DNA from: Candidatus Propionivibrio dominans
GTDB taxonomy: Bacteria > Pseudomonadota > Gammaproteobacteria > Burkholderiales > Rhodocyclaceae
Direction of reading: 5' to 3'
NCBI GenBank assembly: GCA_016709335.1
Contig: JADJNC010000011.1
Coordinates: forward strand, 1-64,000
DNA length: 64,000 nt
The notes under the pieces were generated by a model, which saw only the letters and a list, made by a program, of their open reading frames with translations, had not been told where the DNA came from and searched no databases. Positions 8,317 to 16,263 of this stretch are shown here, piece by piece (position 1 is the first letter of the stretch; each line of letters starts with the position of its first letter). The position numbers and the translations under genes were made by a program.

Positions 8317-8334
8317 TATTGTCCAGGACGAATA
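8317..8334. promoter_or_regulatory. Second ATTGTCC box before the SDR gene
   Basis: TATTGTCCAGGACGAATA is an imperfect dyad related to the box at 8244, which lies 74 bases upstream, roughly seven helical turns. It is about 100 bases ahead of the SDR start. Confidence 0.45.
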
Positions 8335-8433
8335 TAGTGTTTAATGATTCATCTTCAAGCAATCGGATTTCATGACAGGCTGGAGCATGATACTTTTCGT
8401 TGTCGAGGCAATTTGAGGCATTCAGGAGGGCGC

Positions 8434-9174
8434 ATGGAAAAAGTAGCACTGGTCACCGGCGCCGCAGGCGGGTTGGGCCAGGCGGTAGCCGGCAAGCTTG
8501 CTGCCAGCGGCTGGAAGCTCATCGTAACCAGCCGTGACGGCGAGCGTCTGGCTCAAGCCTATGGTGACAGTCATCTGCAGATCGTTGCCGATTGCTCAAG
8601 CGTTGCTGGAACACGTTTGATACTTGACGTCGCCAAGGCGCATCAATTCCAGCCGGTCGCACTCGCCCACTGTGTTGGCAACATTCGCCTCGGCGCTTTG
8701 CATCGCATGTCCGAGAGCGACTTCATGGACTGCCTCAGCGCCAACCTGATCAGCGCCTTTCACACCTTGTCGGCGTTTGTCGGCGCATTGAAAGACGCCA
8801 ACACCCCTGGCGCAGCGGTGCTGGTGTCGTCGGCCGCTGCGCGGATCGGAACGCCCAATCACGAGGCGGTGGCGGCGGCCAAGGCTGGTGTCGAGGGGCT
8901 GGTGCGCGGTGCGGCGGCGACCTATGCGTCCACTGGAATTCGCATTAACGCCGTCGCCCCCGGCATCATGGATACCCCGGCGGCAGCGCGTATCCTCGGC
9001 AGTGCCCCGGCCCGCGAAGCGGCGGCACGCCAGTACCCCCTGCCCGGCATCGCTACCCCCGAACAACTGGCCGAACTGATGGTCTGGCTGCTCTCTGAAA
9101 GTGGCGCCCGCGTTACCGGCCAGGTGTGGTCGATGGACTCGGGTTTTTCCAGCATCCGGCCGCTGGTAAAATGA
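8434..9174 (+). CDS. SDR-family oxidoreductase
   Basis: A classical short-chain dehydrogenase of about 246 residues. The cofactor motif TGAAGGLGQAVA is near residue 10, and the serine region VLVSSAAARIG is followed by a shifted catalytic region (NHEAVAAAKAGVEGL), where the usual YxxxK tyrosine appears to be replaced: the spacing puts His-Glu-Ala before the conserved lysine. The AINAVAPG-type motif is present as RINAVAPGIMDTPAA. The ATG at 8434 follows a strong AGGAGGG at 8424-8430. It overlaps the DUF3429 gene by ATGA and starts a four-gene plus-strand operon. The substrate is unknown. Confidence 0.88.
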   Translation: MEKVALVTGAAGGLGQAVAGKLAASGWKLIVTSRDGERLAQAYGDSHLQIVADCSSVAGTRLILDVAKAHQFQPVALAHCVGNIRLGALHRMSESDFMDCLSANLISAFHTLSAFVGALKDANTPGAAVLVSSAAARIGTPNHEAVAAAKAGVEGLVRGAAATYASTGIRINAVAPGIMDTPAAARILGSAPAREAAARQYPLPGIATPEQLAELMVWLLSESGARVTGQVWSMDSGFSSIRPLVK

Positions 9175-9650
9175 TGGCCATGAACTCAACTCAGCCTGCT
9201 TCGCTCCCGTCCACTGTCGCCTGGCTCGGCTATGGCGGCTTGCTGCCCTTTATTTTTCTGGCGCTGGCCATCTTTGTAGACGATCGCCATGCCGCGATGT
9301 ACAGCAGTGCGCTTATCTCCTACGGGGCAGTGATCCTGAGCTTCGTTGGTGCACTGCACTGGGGCTTCGCCATGACCCTGAGCGAACTCAACCATGAATC
9401 CAGTCTTCATCGGCGCAACGCCTGCTTCATCTGGAGCGTTGTCCCGGCCATGCTGGCCTGGCCGGCACTTCTGCTCTCGCCAATACTCGCCAGCATTCTG
9501 CTGATTACCGGTTTCGTCGCTCACCTGTTACAGGACACTCGTCTTGGCGCCCACGCCAGCCTGCCCGCATGGTATCTGCCGCTGCGTTTCCGATTGAGTC
9601 TGATTGCCTGCCTTTGTCTGGCCGCAGGCGCTTTGGCCCAGTTCAGATGA
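9171..9650 (+). CDS. DUF3429 family membrane protein
   Basis: About 159 residues with four to five predicted membrane helices. The GYGGLLPFIFLALAIF opening and the conserved LSFVGALHWGFAM segment identify DUF3429. The function is unknown; homologues often accompany SDR, lipocalin and photolyase-type genes. The ATG at 9171 overlaps the SDR stop; a second ATG three bases later and a third at 9180 are also possible. Confidence 0.85.
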   Translation: MMAMNSTQPASLPSTVAWLGYGGLLPFIFLALAIFVDDRHAAMYSSALISYGAVILSFVGALHWGFAMTLSELNHESSLHRRNACFIWSVVPAMLAWPALLLSPILASILLITGFVAHLLQDTRLGAHASLPAWYLPLRFRLSLIACLCLAAGALAQFR

Positions 9651-9683
9651 GAACCTGTGACCCCTTTTGCCGGAGGAACGACA

Positions 9684-10076
9684 ATGAACTTTTTCACTAA
9701 ATTACCCGGATTTACGAAGTCCCCTCCAGGGCTGGAGCGTGAGGTGCTGCGACTGTTACCCAGAATACTCGTGCTTGGAACGCTTTTTCTGGGCTTTCCA
9801 TCGCTCCTGGCCCGGCTGTACCCCTGGGACGGCAGCGAAACGCTGGTCGCCATGCGCATCACCAGCATCGACATTTACATGATCAGTGCGGTCATCCTGC
9901 ACTGGAGCATTGTCTGTACCGTAGCCATCGCGGCCTTTATCGTCATGGTGATGAAAGGCCCGGCCTATGTCGCCGATGCTTATCCGCTGGTAGATTCGGA
10001 TACTCCAGAAGTTGCGAAGAGTGCGCAATCAGCGAATTCAGACAGGACCGGGAATTCCTCCAGTCCTGGTTCCTGA
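9684..10076 (+). CDS. Hypothetical two-helix membrane protein
   Basis: About 130 residues. The ATG at 9684 is chosen because GGAGG lies at 9670-9674. Two hydrophobic segments are seen: LVLGTLFLGFPSLLARLYPW (about 30-50) and a longer one ending IAAFIVMVMKGP (about 70-98). The tail is polar and serine-rich. No family is recognised. Its stop at 10074-10076 directly abuts the GTG start of the ABC1 kinase gene, so the two are probably co-translated and may act together at the membrane. Confidence 0.7.
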   Translation: MNFFTKLPGFTKSPPGLEREVLRLLPRILVLGTLFLGFPSLLARLYPWDGSETLVAMRITSIDIYMISAVILHWSIVCTVAIAAFIVMVMKGPAYVADAYPLVDSDTPEVAKSAQSANSDRTGNSSSPGS

Positions 10077-11399
10077 GTGAACGGGAACAGTCCCGAAGCG
10101 AAGACCTCACCAGTTCCCGGTGGACGCTGGTCAAGGCTGGCCCGGCTGGGTAGCCTGGCCACCGGCGTCGCCGGTGGCATGCTGGCCGAAGGTGCCCGCC
10201 AGTTCTCCCAGGGCAGGCGCCCGAGTGTCAGCGATATGCTGCTCACCCCTGCCAATGCCCGTCGTGTAACCCAGCAGCTTGCGCAATTGCGCGGCGCGGC
10301 GATGAAAGTCGGGCAACTGCTGTCGATGGACGCCGGCGACCTGTTGCCGCCCGAGCTCGGGGACATTCTGTCGCGCCTGCGCGCCGATGCCCGCCCGATG
10401 CCGATGAGCCAACTGGTCAAAGTACTCGATGCCAATTGGGGCGAGGGCTGGGACCGGCACTTCCGGCAGTTTTCCTTCTCTCCGGTAGCTGCGGCATCGA
10501 TCGGTCAGGTCCATCTGGCGCAGACCATCGATGGTCGGCACCTGGCGATCAAGGTCCAGTACCCCGGCGTACGCCAGAGCATCGACAGCGACATCGATAA
10601 TGTTGCCTCGCTGCTGCGTATTTCCGGACTGCTGCCCAGGGGTCTGGATATCGAGGCGCTGTTGCAGGACGCCAAGCGCCAATTGCACGCCGAAGCCGAC
10701 TATCTGCGTGAAGGCGACTGGCTGACCCAGTACGGCAGGCTGCTGGCCGAGGAGCCTGAGTACCTGCTGCCGGAAATGCACGCCGATCTGACGACCGAGA
10801 ACGTCCTCGCCATGTGCTGTATGGGCGGGGTTCCGGTCGAATCGCTGATCCACTCCCCGCAGGCTGAACGGGATCGCGTGGTGTGTTTGCTGATCACCCT
10901 GCTGTTCCGGGAAATTTTTGATTTCCAGCTCATCCAGACCGACCCGAACTTTGCCAACTACCGCTATGACACGGCGACCCGGCAATTGATCCTGCTTGAC
11001 TTCGGTGCTACCCGGGTCTACCCGGCGGCCATCGTCGATGCCTATCGCCGGCTGCTGGCCGGCGCCATGGCCGGAGATCGACCGGCAATGGGCGCTGCTG
11101 CCACCGACATCGGCTACTTCCAGGGCAGCATTCAGGAAAAGCACCGCCAGGCGATACTCGATATTTTTGCGCAAGCCTGCGCTCCCTTGAGCCATGCCGG
11201 TGAATTCGACTTCGGACAAACCGACCTCGGAGCACGCATCCGCGACGCTGCGCTGGCGTTGAGCCAGGAAAAGGATCTCTGGCATAACCCGCCGGTCGAT
11301 GCGCTGTTTCTGCACCGCAAACTCGGCGGGCTCTATCTGCTGGCCGTAAAATTGCAGGCACGGGTCAATGTGCAAAGTCTTGTAAAGGGCTTTTTGTAA
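10077..11399 (+). CDS. ABC1/UbiB-family atypical kinase
   Basis: A 440-residue ABC1/ADCK (UbiB-like) protein starting at a GTG. The hallmark KxGQ motif appears as GAAMKVGQLLSM (about residue 80), the Ala-rich loop as AAASIGQVHLA, the ATP-anchoring lysine as LAIKVQYPGV, the catalytic region as QTDPNFANY and the metal motif as LLDFGATR. Family members support ubiquinone synthesis or prenyl-lipid handling. No C-terminal membrane helices are evident, unlike canonical UbiB, and there are no ubi genes nearby, so this looks like the stress-associated ABC1 branch rather than the housekeeping UbiB. Last gene of the SDR operon. Confidence 0.88.
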   Translation: MNGNSPEAKTSPVPGGRWSRLARLGSLATGVAGGMLAEGARQFSQGRRPSVSDMLLTPANARRVTQQLAQLRGAAMKVGQLLSMDAGDLLPPELGDILSRLRADARPMPMSQLVKVLDANWGEGWDRHFRQFSFSPVAAASIGQVHLAQTIDGRHLAIKVQYPGVRQSIDSDIDNVASLLRISGLLPRGLDIEALLQDAKRQLHAEADYLREGDWLTQYGRLLAEEPEYLLPEMHADLTTENVLAMCCMGGVPVESLIHSPQAERDRVVCLLITLLFREIFDFQLIQTDPNFANYRYDTATRQLILLDFGATRVYPAAIVDAYRRLLAGAMAGDRPAMGAAATDIGYFQGSIQEKHRQAILDIFAQACAPLSHAGEFDFGQTDLGARIRDAALALSQEKDLWHNPPVDALFLHRKLGGLYLLAVKLQARVNVQSLVKGFL

Positions 11400-11531
11400 C
11401 GCCAGGGAGAGGAAGATTCTGCGTATCCGTGGTGCATCTCGCGGTCTGGGAGACCCTGTTCCGGATAGAACAGCTTCGCAATTATCCCCGGTGTGCCCGA
11501 TAATACGCAGACACCAACCGGATCTGCGTCC

Positions 11532-12302
11532 ATGTGCCAACTCCTGGGGATGAATTGCAACGTCCCTACCGACATCTGTTTTTCCTTCACGGGTTTTCAG
11601 GCGCGTGGCGGAGTCACCGATGTGCATCGCGACGGATGGGGCATCGCTTTTTTCGAAGGCCGTGGCGTTCGCGTCTTCCTCGACCCGCAGCCCTCATGCG
11701 AATCGCCGGTGGCCGAGCTGGTACGCCATTACCCGATCCGTTCGCTGAACGTCATTGCCCATATCCGCAAGGCCACCCAGGGTGCGGTCGGCCTCGAAAA
11801 TACGCACCCCTTCATGCGCGAACTCTGGGGCCGCTACTGGATCTTTGCGCACAACGGCAATCTCGAGGATTACTTGCCGGAGCTCGATGGCAGCTTCCTG
11901 CCGGTCGGGCAGACCGACAGCGAGATTGCGTTCTGCCACCTGCTGCAAACGCTTCGCCTGCGCTTTCCCGGAGGTTCGCCCGATCGCCTGGCGCTGCGTG
12001 AAGCCCTGGAAGAATTCGCCGCGCAGGTCAGGCCGCACGGGCCCTTCAATTTCATGCTCTCGAACGGCGATTGTCTGTTCGCCCACCGCTCGACCGAATT
12101 GCACTACATCGTCCGCCAGGCGCCGTTCACCGTCGCCCACCTCAAGGATCAGGACGTGGCGGTCGATTTCAGCGAGTTGACGACTCCCGACGACCGCGTG
12201 GCACTTATCGCCACCACGCCCCTGACCGACAACGAAACCTGGACGCCGCTGCCGGTCGATCGTGTGGCGATGTTCGCCGATGGTTCGTATCATCCCGCCT
12301 GA
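11532..12302 (+). CDS. Class II glutamine amidotransferase (YafJ-like)
   Basis: A 256-residue Ntn-hydrolase. The catalytic Cys is residue 2 (MCQLLGMNCN), exposed after removal of Met. The family motifs DGWGIAFFEG, HIRKAT, NTHPF and FAHNGNL are all present in order. The amide acceptor is unknown, because these stand-alone proteins lack the synthase domain. The ATG at 11532 is fixed by the need for the N-terminal Cys. It is a single gene, followed by a one-arm REP copy. Confidence 0.92.
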   Translation: MCQLLGMNCNVPTDICFSFTGFQARGGVTDVHRDGWGIAFFEGRGVRVFLDPQPSCESPVAELVRHYPIRSLNVIAHIRKATQGAVGLENTHPFMRELWGRYWIFAHNGNLEDYLPELDGSFLPVGQTDSEIAFCHLLQTLRLRFPGGSPDRLALREALEEFAAQVRPHGPFNFMLSNGDCLFAHRSTELHYIVRQAPFTVAHLKDQDVAVDFSELTTPDDRVALIATTPLTDNETWTPLPVDRVAMFADGSYHPA

Positions 12303-12626
12303 TCGAACTTGATCTCTCGCGCCGCGCCACTTCGTCAGCAATTCGGTAGCAATCCAGTAGGTCGGGTTAGCGCAGCGTAACCCGACGCCAGGCTTTGCGC
12401 TCACCACGGCGGAAGGCCGGGGTCCAGGAGACGAATCCTCGTCAGCACTGGATACCGGCTTTTGCCCCGAAGGAAATACTCCTGGGGTGCGCCGGTATGA
12501 CGGCAGTTTCAGACATCATCGGGCCGCAGCAATAAAACTCCCGCACTGCGCCGCTGCCTCGGAACTCAATGCCGGGATACGTGACAACACTTTCACGAAA
12601 CCCGGCGTTGCGCAGAGGGCGATGGC
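12303..12626. other. Intergenic region with a single REP arm
   Basis: About 320 bases between the amidotransferase and the convergent cache-domain gene. It holds one REP-like arm at 12357-12386. I see no credible gene or strong terminator in the rest. Confidence 0.6.
12357..12386. repeat. REP-like palindromic element, copy 3 (single arm)
   Basis: GTAGGTCGGGTTAGCGCAGC followed by GTAACCCGAC: the first hairpin only. It and its left flank match copy 2 exactly, but the second arm is missing. Confidence 0.8.
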
Positions 12627-13184
12627 TCAGTGGGCGGGGTATTTGGCTGGATCAGCCATCTTCTCGGTCAGCTTGTTCAGTTCGTCAAGTGTCAGTTTTT
12701 CGTCATAGACCCCGGCAGCGACCTGGATTCCGGTCGAGAAAGCGATATTGGCGGTCAGCGCATAGGATAGCTTGCGCGATACGCGTCCGGCCCCCGGTCG
12801 CGTCCAGACGTACTCGACCCAGCCGCCACGGGGCTGGGAACCGACCTTGCACAATTCCTTGAAGAGGAACTTGCCGTTGTTGTCAGTGATCTGCATGATT
12901 GGGCGACCTACCAGGTCCGGTCGCATCGGATGGGCGACCATCCGGTCAAGGCGGCAGTCAAAGGCGAAGACATAGCTGTCTTTCCAGACCCAGGGTCCAT
13001 CCTTGCTGTTCAGCGAAGCAAAACCTGATACCCCCTTGTCTTGCAGGAATTTTGCCGCAGACCACACCTTGGTGATGACCTCGTCGGGTGTTGCCGCATC
13101 ATCGGCGACGGGCGGCGCGGCGCACGCCAGATTGGCAAACATTGATACCAGCAACGCAAGTACGCAATTACGGATTAGTAGCAT
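12627..13184 (-). CDS. Periplasmic single-cache (sCache_2-like) domain protein
   Basis: About 185 residues. A signal peptide (LLIRNCVLALLVSMFANLACA) is followed by a cache-type sensor fold: VITKVWSAAKFLQDKG, then FVFDCRLDRM-like and HPMRPDLVGRPIMQITDNNGK, the usual ligand-pocket segment, and WVEYVWTRPG. No output domain is attached, so it is probably a soluble periplasmic binding protein or accessory sensor. The ATG at 13184 has a GGAGAG site upstream. It lies 78 bases downstream of the acetate transporter on the same strand, consistent with small carboxylate sensing; that link is inference. Confidence 0.8.
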   Translation of the reverse strand: MLLIRNCVLALLVSMFANLACAAPPVADDAATPDEVITKVWSAAKFLQDKGVSGFASLNSKDGPWVWKDSYVFAFDCRLDRMVAHPMRPDLVGRPIMQITDNNGKFLFKELCKVGSQPRGGWVEYVWTRPGAGRVSRKLSYALTANIAFSTGIQVAAGVYDEKLTLDELNKLTEKMADPAKYPAH

Positions 13185-13262
13185 TTCAATCTCTCCAAAT
13201 GAATCAAACAATGTCCCATGCACGCGCATGGAAGAAACAGGGCATGAAGCTCAATGCCTCGT

Positions 13263-13823
13263 TTACAGCCAGGGCTTTCCGACTGGCAGTACGTCACGAC
13301 CGAAGAGGTCGGCAAAAATGATGTGCGCCATGATGTACCACGCCATTGCAGCCGTCACCATCAGTTCGTAACCGGCCACCACGGTGAGCTCGGGAAAGCC
13401 GAAATGAGCCAGATCGAGGAGCACGAAGCCAATCAGCAGCAGCGTGAAGGTCAGTCCCAAAGCGCCGCTGATGCGCATCGAGCCGATCCAGAGAATCGCG
13501 GTAAAAGCCGTCCAGGCGACGAGAAACCAGCCGATGTCGGTCTTGCTCGACACATAGATGTTGAACTGGTTGCCAATCAGCAGCAGCGCCAGTGAAATCC
13601 AGAAACAGCCATACGCTGTGAACGCGCAATAGCCGAAGTTGTTGCCGGTTTTCATCTCCTGCAATCCGGCAATCATCTGCGCCAGACCACCGAAAATCAA
13701 ACCCAGCCAGATCACCGGACCGATACCCATCCATCCAACATTATGGAACTGCAGGATCATCGTCGTCAGACCGAAGCCTGCCAGACCGACGACCGCCGGG
13801 TTCCCCAATTTTTGCTCTGCCAT
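13263..13823 (-). CDS. Acetate uptake transporter (GPR1/FUN34/YaaH, SatP-like)
   Basis: A 186-residue six-helix membrane protein. The family signature near the N-terminus reads KLGNPAVVGLAGFGLTT (NPxxxGL). A pattern of six hydrophobic segments follows, including FGYCAFTAYGCFWISLALL. Family members import acetate or succinate with protons. The ATG at 13823 follows AGGAG. A TATAAT on the minus strand at 13930-13925 is a plausible -10. It is followed by the cache-domain gene. Confidence 0.9.
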   Translation of the reverse strand: MAEQKLGNPAVVGLAGFGLTTMILQFHNVGWMGIGPVIWLGLIFGGLAQMIAGLQEMKTGNNFGYCAFTAYGCFWISLALLLIGNQFNIYVSSKTDIGWFLVAWTAFTAILWIGSMRISGALGLTFTLLLIGFVLLDLAHFGFPELTVVAGYELMVTAAMAWYIMAHIIFADLFGRDVLPVGKPWL

Positions 13824-14286
13824 TTTGCCGCTCCTGTGGTTAATCAAACCTGTACCCTGATCACAGCCCGCTCTCCGGCGCAATGCAATACGCATTTAAT
13901 GATCAGGAAAAAACCTTGTCCCGAATTATAATTATTTCATTAATTTTACTAAACGTAATTTAACTTTGCGATCGCTGCTGAGAGAAAGGCTATATATTGT
14001 AGGCCTTGCAAAGATTTTACCGTAAAAGCTGATGCTTTCGTAAATTCTTAATTACGTTAAATGCAATTTATGCGGGGGTCGCTTCGAGATATGCGATAAA
14101 AGCTTTCAGGGGTGATGCCTGTCTTCGCCGGGACGCAGATTCTATGCGATCCGGGTGGCGTGAACTTTGTACGTTGGCCGCCGGGGATGCCCGGTTCGGA
14201 CTTCAACAGCCAATGAAGTAATGGCAGCGAACGAGGCGGATGACCCGGGAGAAGCCGCTACTTCGGTGCCCTGCCAGACTGCCGGG
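13824..14286. other. AT-rich promoter region and unassigned sequence
   Basis: The half next to the acetate transporter is AT-rich, with a minus-strand TATAAT at 13930-13925 and a loose inverted repeat (ACGTAATTTAAC at about 13955, AATTACGTTAAATG at about 14050). The half next to the MAPEG gene is GC-rich and shows no gene I can support. Confidence 0.5.
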
Positions 14287-14679
14287 TCAGGCGAAGGTTC
14301 GCGAATAACTGAACAGCAGGTAAGCGGAAGCCGAAATCAGTGAGATGAACGTCATGGCCATGCCGAAGACACGAAACGTGTAGTTTTCATTGGCCTGGCT
14401 AACGCCATAAGCATGGGATAAACGTCCGGCCAGCAGGCACAGGCCAAGTGCGTGAATTAATAACGCAGGGGCACCCTGCACTTCCGCCAGGTAAATCAGG
14501 AAAAGCGTGAGTGGCACGTACTCGGCAAAATTTGAATGGACGCGCATGGCACGCAGCATTTGCTCATTTCCGGCATCACCGATCCCGATCCTCAGCCTTC
14601 GCCTCAGGCGCAGTGTTCTGATGCTGAGTGCGACGAAAAGCAGGGCGAGAAGCGCGGCGTAGAGTGGCAGAGTGTTCAT
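14287..14679 (-). CDS. MAPEG family membrane protein
   Basis: A 130-residue protein with four membrane helices. The MAPEG pattern is seen in LRIGIGDAGNEQMLRAMRVHSNFAEYVPLTLF, where ERAxxNxxE-like residues form the glutathione-binding face, and in GRLSHAYGVSQANENYTFRVFGM. MAPEG proteins include microsomal-type glutathione transferases; the bacterial substrates are unknown. A lone gene, convergent with nothing close by. Confidence 0.88.
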   Translation of the reverse strand: MNTLPLYAALLALLFVALSIRTLRLRRRLRIGIGDAGNEQMLRAMRVHSNFAEYVPLTLFLIYLAEVQGAPALLIHALGLCLLAGRLSHAYGVSQANENYTFRVFGMAMTFISLISASAYLLFSYSRTFA

Positions 14680-14896
14680 GACGACCTTTGACGATAGGGG
14701 GTGAATGGTTGGTTGGTGTCATTGGTTTACGTTCGTGCCATTGCCCTCAGATTCCAGAGGCTCCTGGCTTTGCGTCCATGCTAACACTCTTATGGAATAT
14801 GGAATCCGCACTGACCTGCAATTACTCCTTTCGAGCCACCGGCGTGATTGCCAGCGAGGCTGTTGTCTCCTGCTCATCATCACCGACCAGCCAGGG

Positions 14897-14918
14897 AAAA
14901 ACGGGAGCCGAGGCTCCC
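14897..14918 (-). terminator. Rho-independent terminator after the PEP-CTERM gene
   Basis: The hairpin GGGAGCC-GA-GGCTCCC at 14903-14918 is followed on the minus strand by GTTTTT (14902-14897). It lies about 25 bases beyond the stop of the PEP-CTERM gene. ATTTTT on the other side means it could work in both directions. Confidence 0.8.
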
Positions 14919-14943
14919 ATTTTTCCCTGTTTTACGGTGAGTC

Positions 14944-15654
14944 TCAGGCCTTGCCGACACGCTGCCGACGGCGGGCGATTAACCCCATCAGTCCGAGGCC
15001 GGCCATCAACATGGCGTAGGTTTCAGGCTCTGGGACGGAGGCAACGCTTTCTGGTCCGATGAGTCCCAGAGCGTAGATTCCAGCCAGCGCACTCACCGAT
15101 CCCTTTCCTTGCTTCAGGTCATAAGATGCAGTGCTCTTGGTCCCACGTGATCCGTCGGGTTTCTGGTCCCAGTAGTCCAGTGTCACCTTGGCGTATGAGA
15201 AAGAAGCATCCACAAAGGGTTTGTTGCCCCCAGATCCTTGCAAGGAAACTTCTGACAATAAAACATCATTGAATGACATTTTAAAGTAAACGATGGGTTT
15301 TTCACCTGATGACTGGAAGTCGACAACCGCTGTCTTGATATGCTTGCCTGTGGCAACTGAGGAAAACAAGCCTGTGATGCTCCTGTCCAAACCTTGGTAC
15401 CAACTGAAATCCTGAAATACAGCTTTGCCACTCCCGCCACCACCACCACCAACAGGAGCGCTGTTAGTAACTCCCCAACTGAATGAGTTAAAGTTGATCC
15501 AGTCTTTGTGATCTTTGTCAGTACTCTCGCCTTTGATTCCATCGAGTTGCAGAAAATAAGCGGCTTGAGCGGCTGATGGAATGAGTGCCAAAGACATAAG
15601 GCCTGCCGACAGGATCTTGAACGATGAACATTTTGCTGAAAAAATTGTTTTCAT
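14944..15654 (-). CDS. PEP-CTERM protein with Hcp-like (type VI tube) fold
   Basis: A 236-residue exported protein. An N-terminal signal peptide ends near AAQAA. The central domain matches the Hcp1 family: YFLQLDGIKGES, then FSWGVTN, ATGKHIKTAVVDFQSSG, YFKMSFNDVLLSEVSLQGSGG and SFSYAKVTLDY in the usual order. A Gly-rich loop (about residues 65-75) interrupts the first half. The C-terminus is a PEP-CTERM sorting tag: VPEPETYAMLMAG, a short helix, then RRRQR. Exosortase should remove the tag and release or anchor the protein. No other type VI secretion genes are near, so this is not a secretion tube gene in context. Confidence 0.9.
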   Translation of the reverse strand: MKTIFSAKCSSFKILSAGLMSLALIPSAAQAAYFLQLDGIKGESTDKDHKDWINFNSFSWGVTNSAPVGGGGGGSGKAVFQDFSWYQGLDRSITGLFSSVATGKHIKTAVVDFQSSGEKPIVYFKMSFNDVLLSEVSLQGSGGNKPFVDASFSYAKVTLDYWDQKPDGSRGTKSTASYDLKQGKGSVSALAGIYALGLIGPESVASVPEPETYAMLMAGLGLMGLIARRRQRVGKA

Positions 15655-16263
15655 GATGTCTCCAGATAAGTTAATAAAATAATAAACTGCAAACCAGACT
15701 AGATACTGGCGAACGAGAAAGCAAGTCCGTATACGCCGCCTCCAGTGGTTTAATTTCTATACGCATACCTGGTTTTTGAACCTTCGAAGTTGTGGTGTTA
15801 GCGGCAATTCAACCCCGCAGAATCTGCTTGTCGTCCGTATCGGCGGTTTACGCTATTTTCCGCCTTCGGCTCTTCGGGCTATGTTGTCTCGCGCCCCGCT
15901 CGCTACAGGCGGAAAATCCGTAAACAAGCAAGACCATCATCTGGTAATTATCGGAGGAGATGTTGCCCTGACCAAGTGATCCCCCAGACTCAGGACATGA
16001 CTCAACTCAGTTGATCTGCGCTATAAATTTACGTACAGCGGGTCGGCGCTGCCCCGGTGCTGCCTTTGCTCATCTAATATTCTGCTTCTGCGCTAAAGGC
16101 TTCCCTTCGGAGTTTATTCATCGACGATCACCGACCTGCCACTGATCACGGTGCGAAACGTTGTGGCGTGTGCCTTTACCTTTGCAACTGCTCAGGGGCC
16201 AGAGCGCAGACTCTCAGTGCTTGGCGCTGGCCGGCAATGCCGCTACCAGACCGGCTGGTTCGT
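15655..16263. other. Long intergenic region without a supported gene
   Basis: About 600 bases. It contains the presumed promoter of the PEP-CTERM gene at its left end and the long inverted repeat at 15846-15925. I see no convincing coding sequence in the rest. Confidence 0.55.
15846..15925. repeat. Inverted repeat with 20-base arms
   Basis: The left arm at 15846-15865 (GTTTACGCTATTTTCCGCCT) pairs with 15907-15925 (AGGCGGAAAATCCGTAAAC) with one bulge and one mismatch, around a loop of about 41 bases. Its sequence is unlike the REP family elsewhere in the window. It could be a different dispersed palindromic repeat. Confidence 0.7.

Noticed and set aside
14944..15654. Type VI secretion system tube gene
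   Set aside because: The Hcp-like domain is present, but the protein carries a signal peptide and PEP-CTERM tag and no other type VI genes are in the window.
15776..15979. Short plus-strand open frame over the long inverted repeat
   Set aside because: It reads through the hairpin and has no homology pattern or ribosome site.
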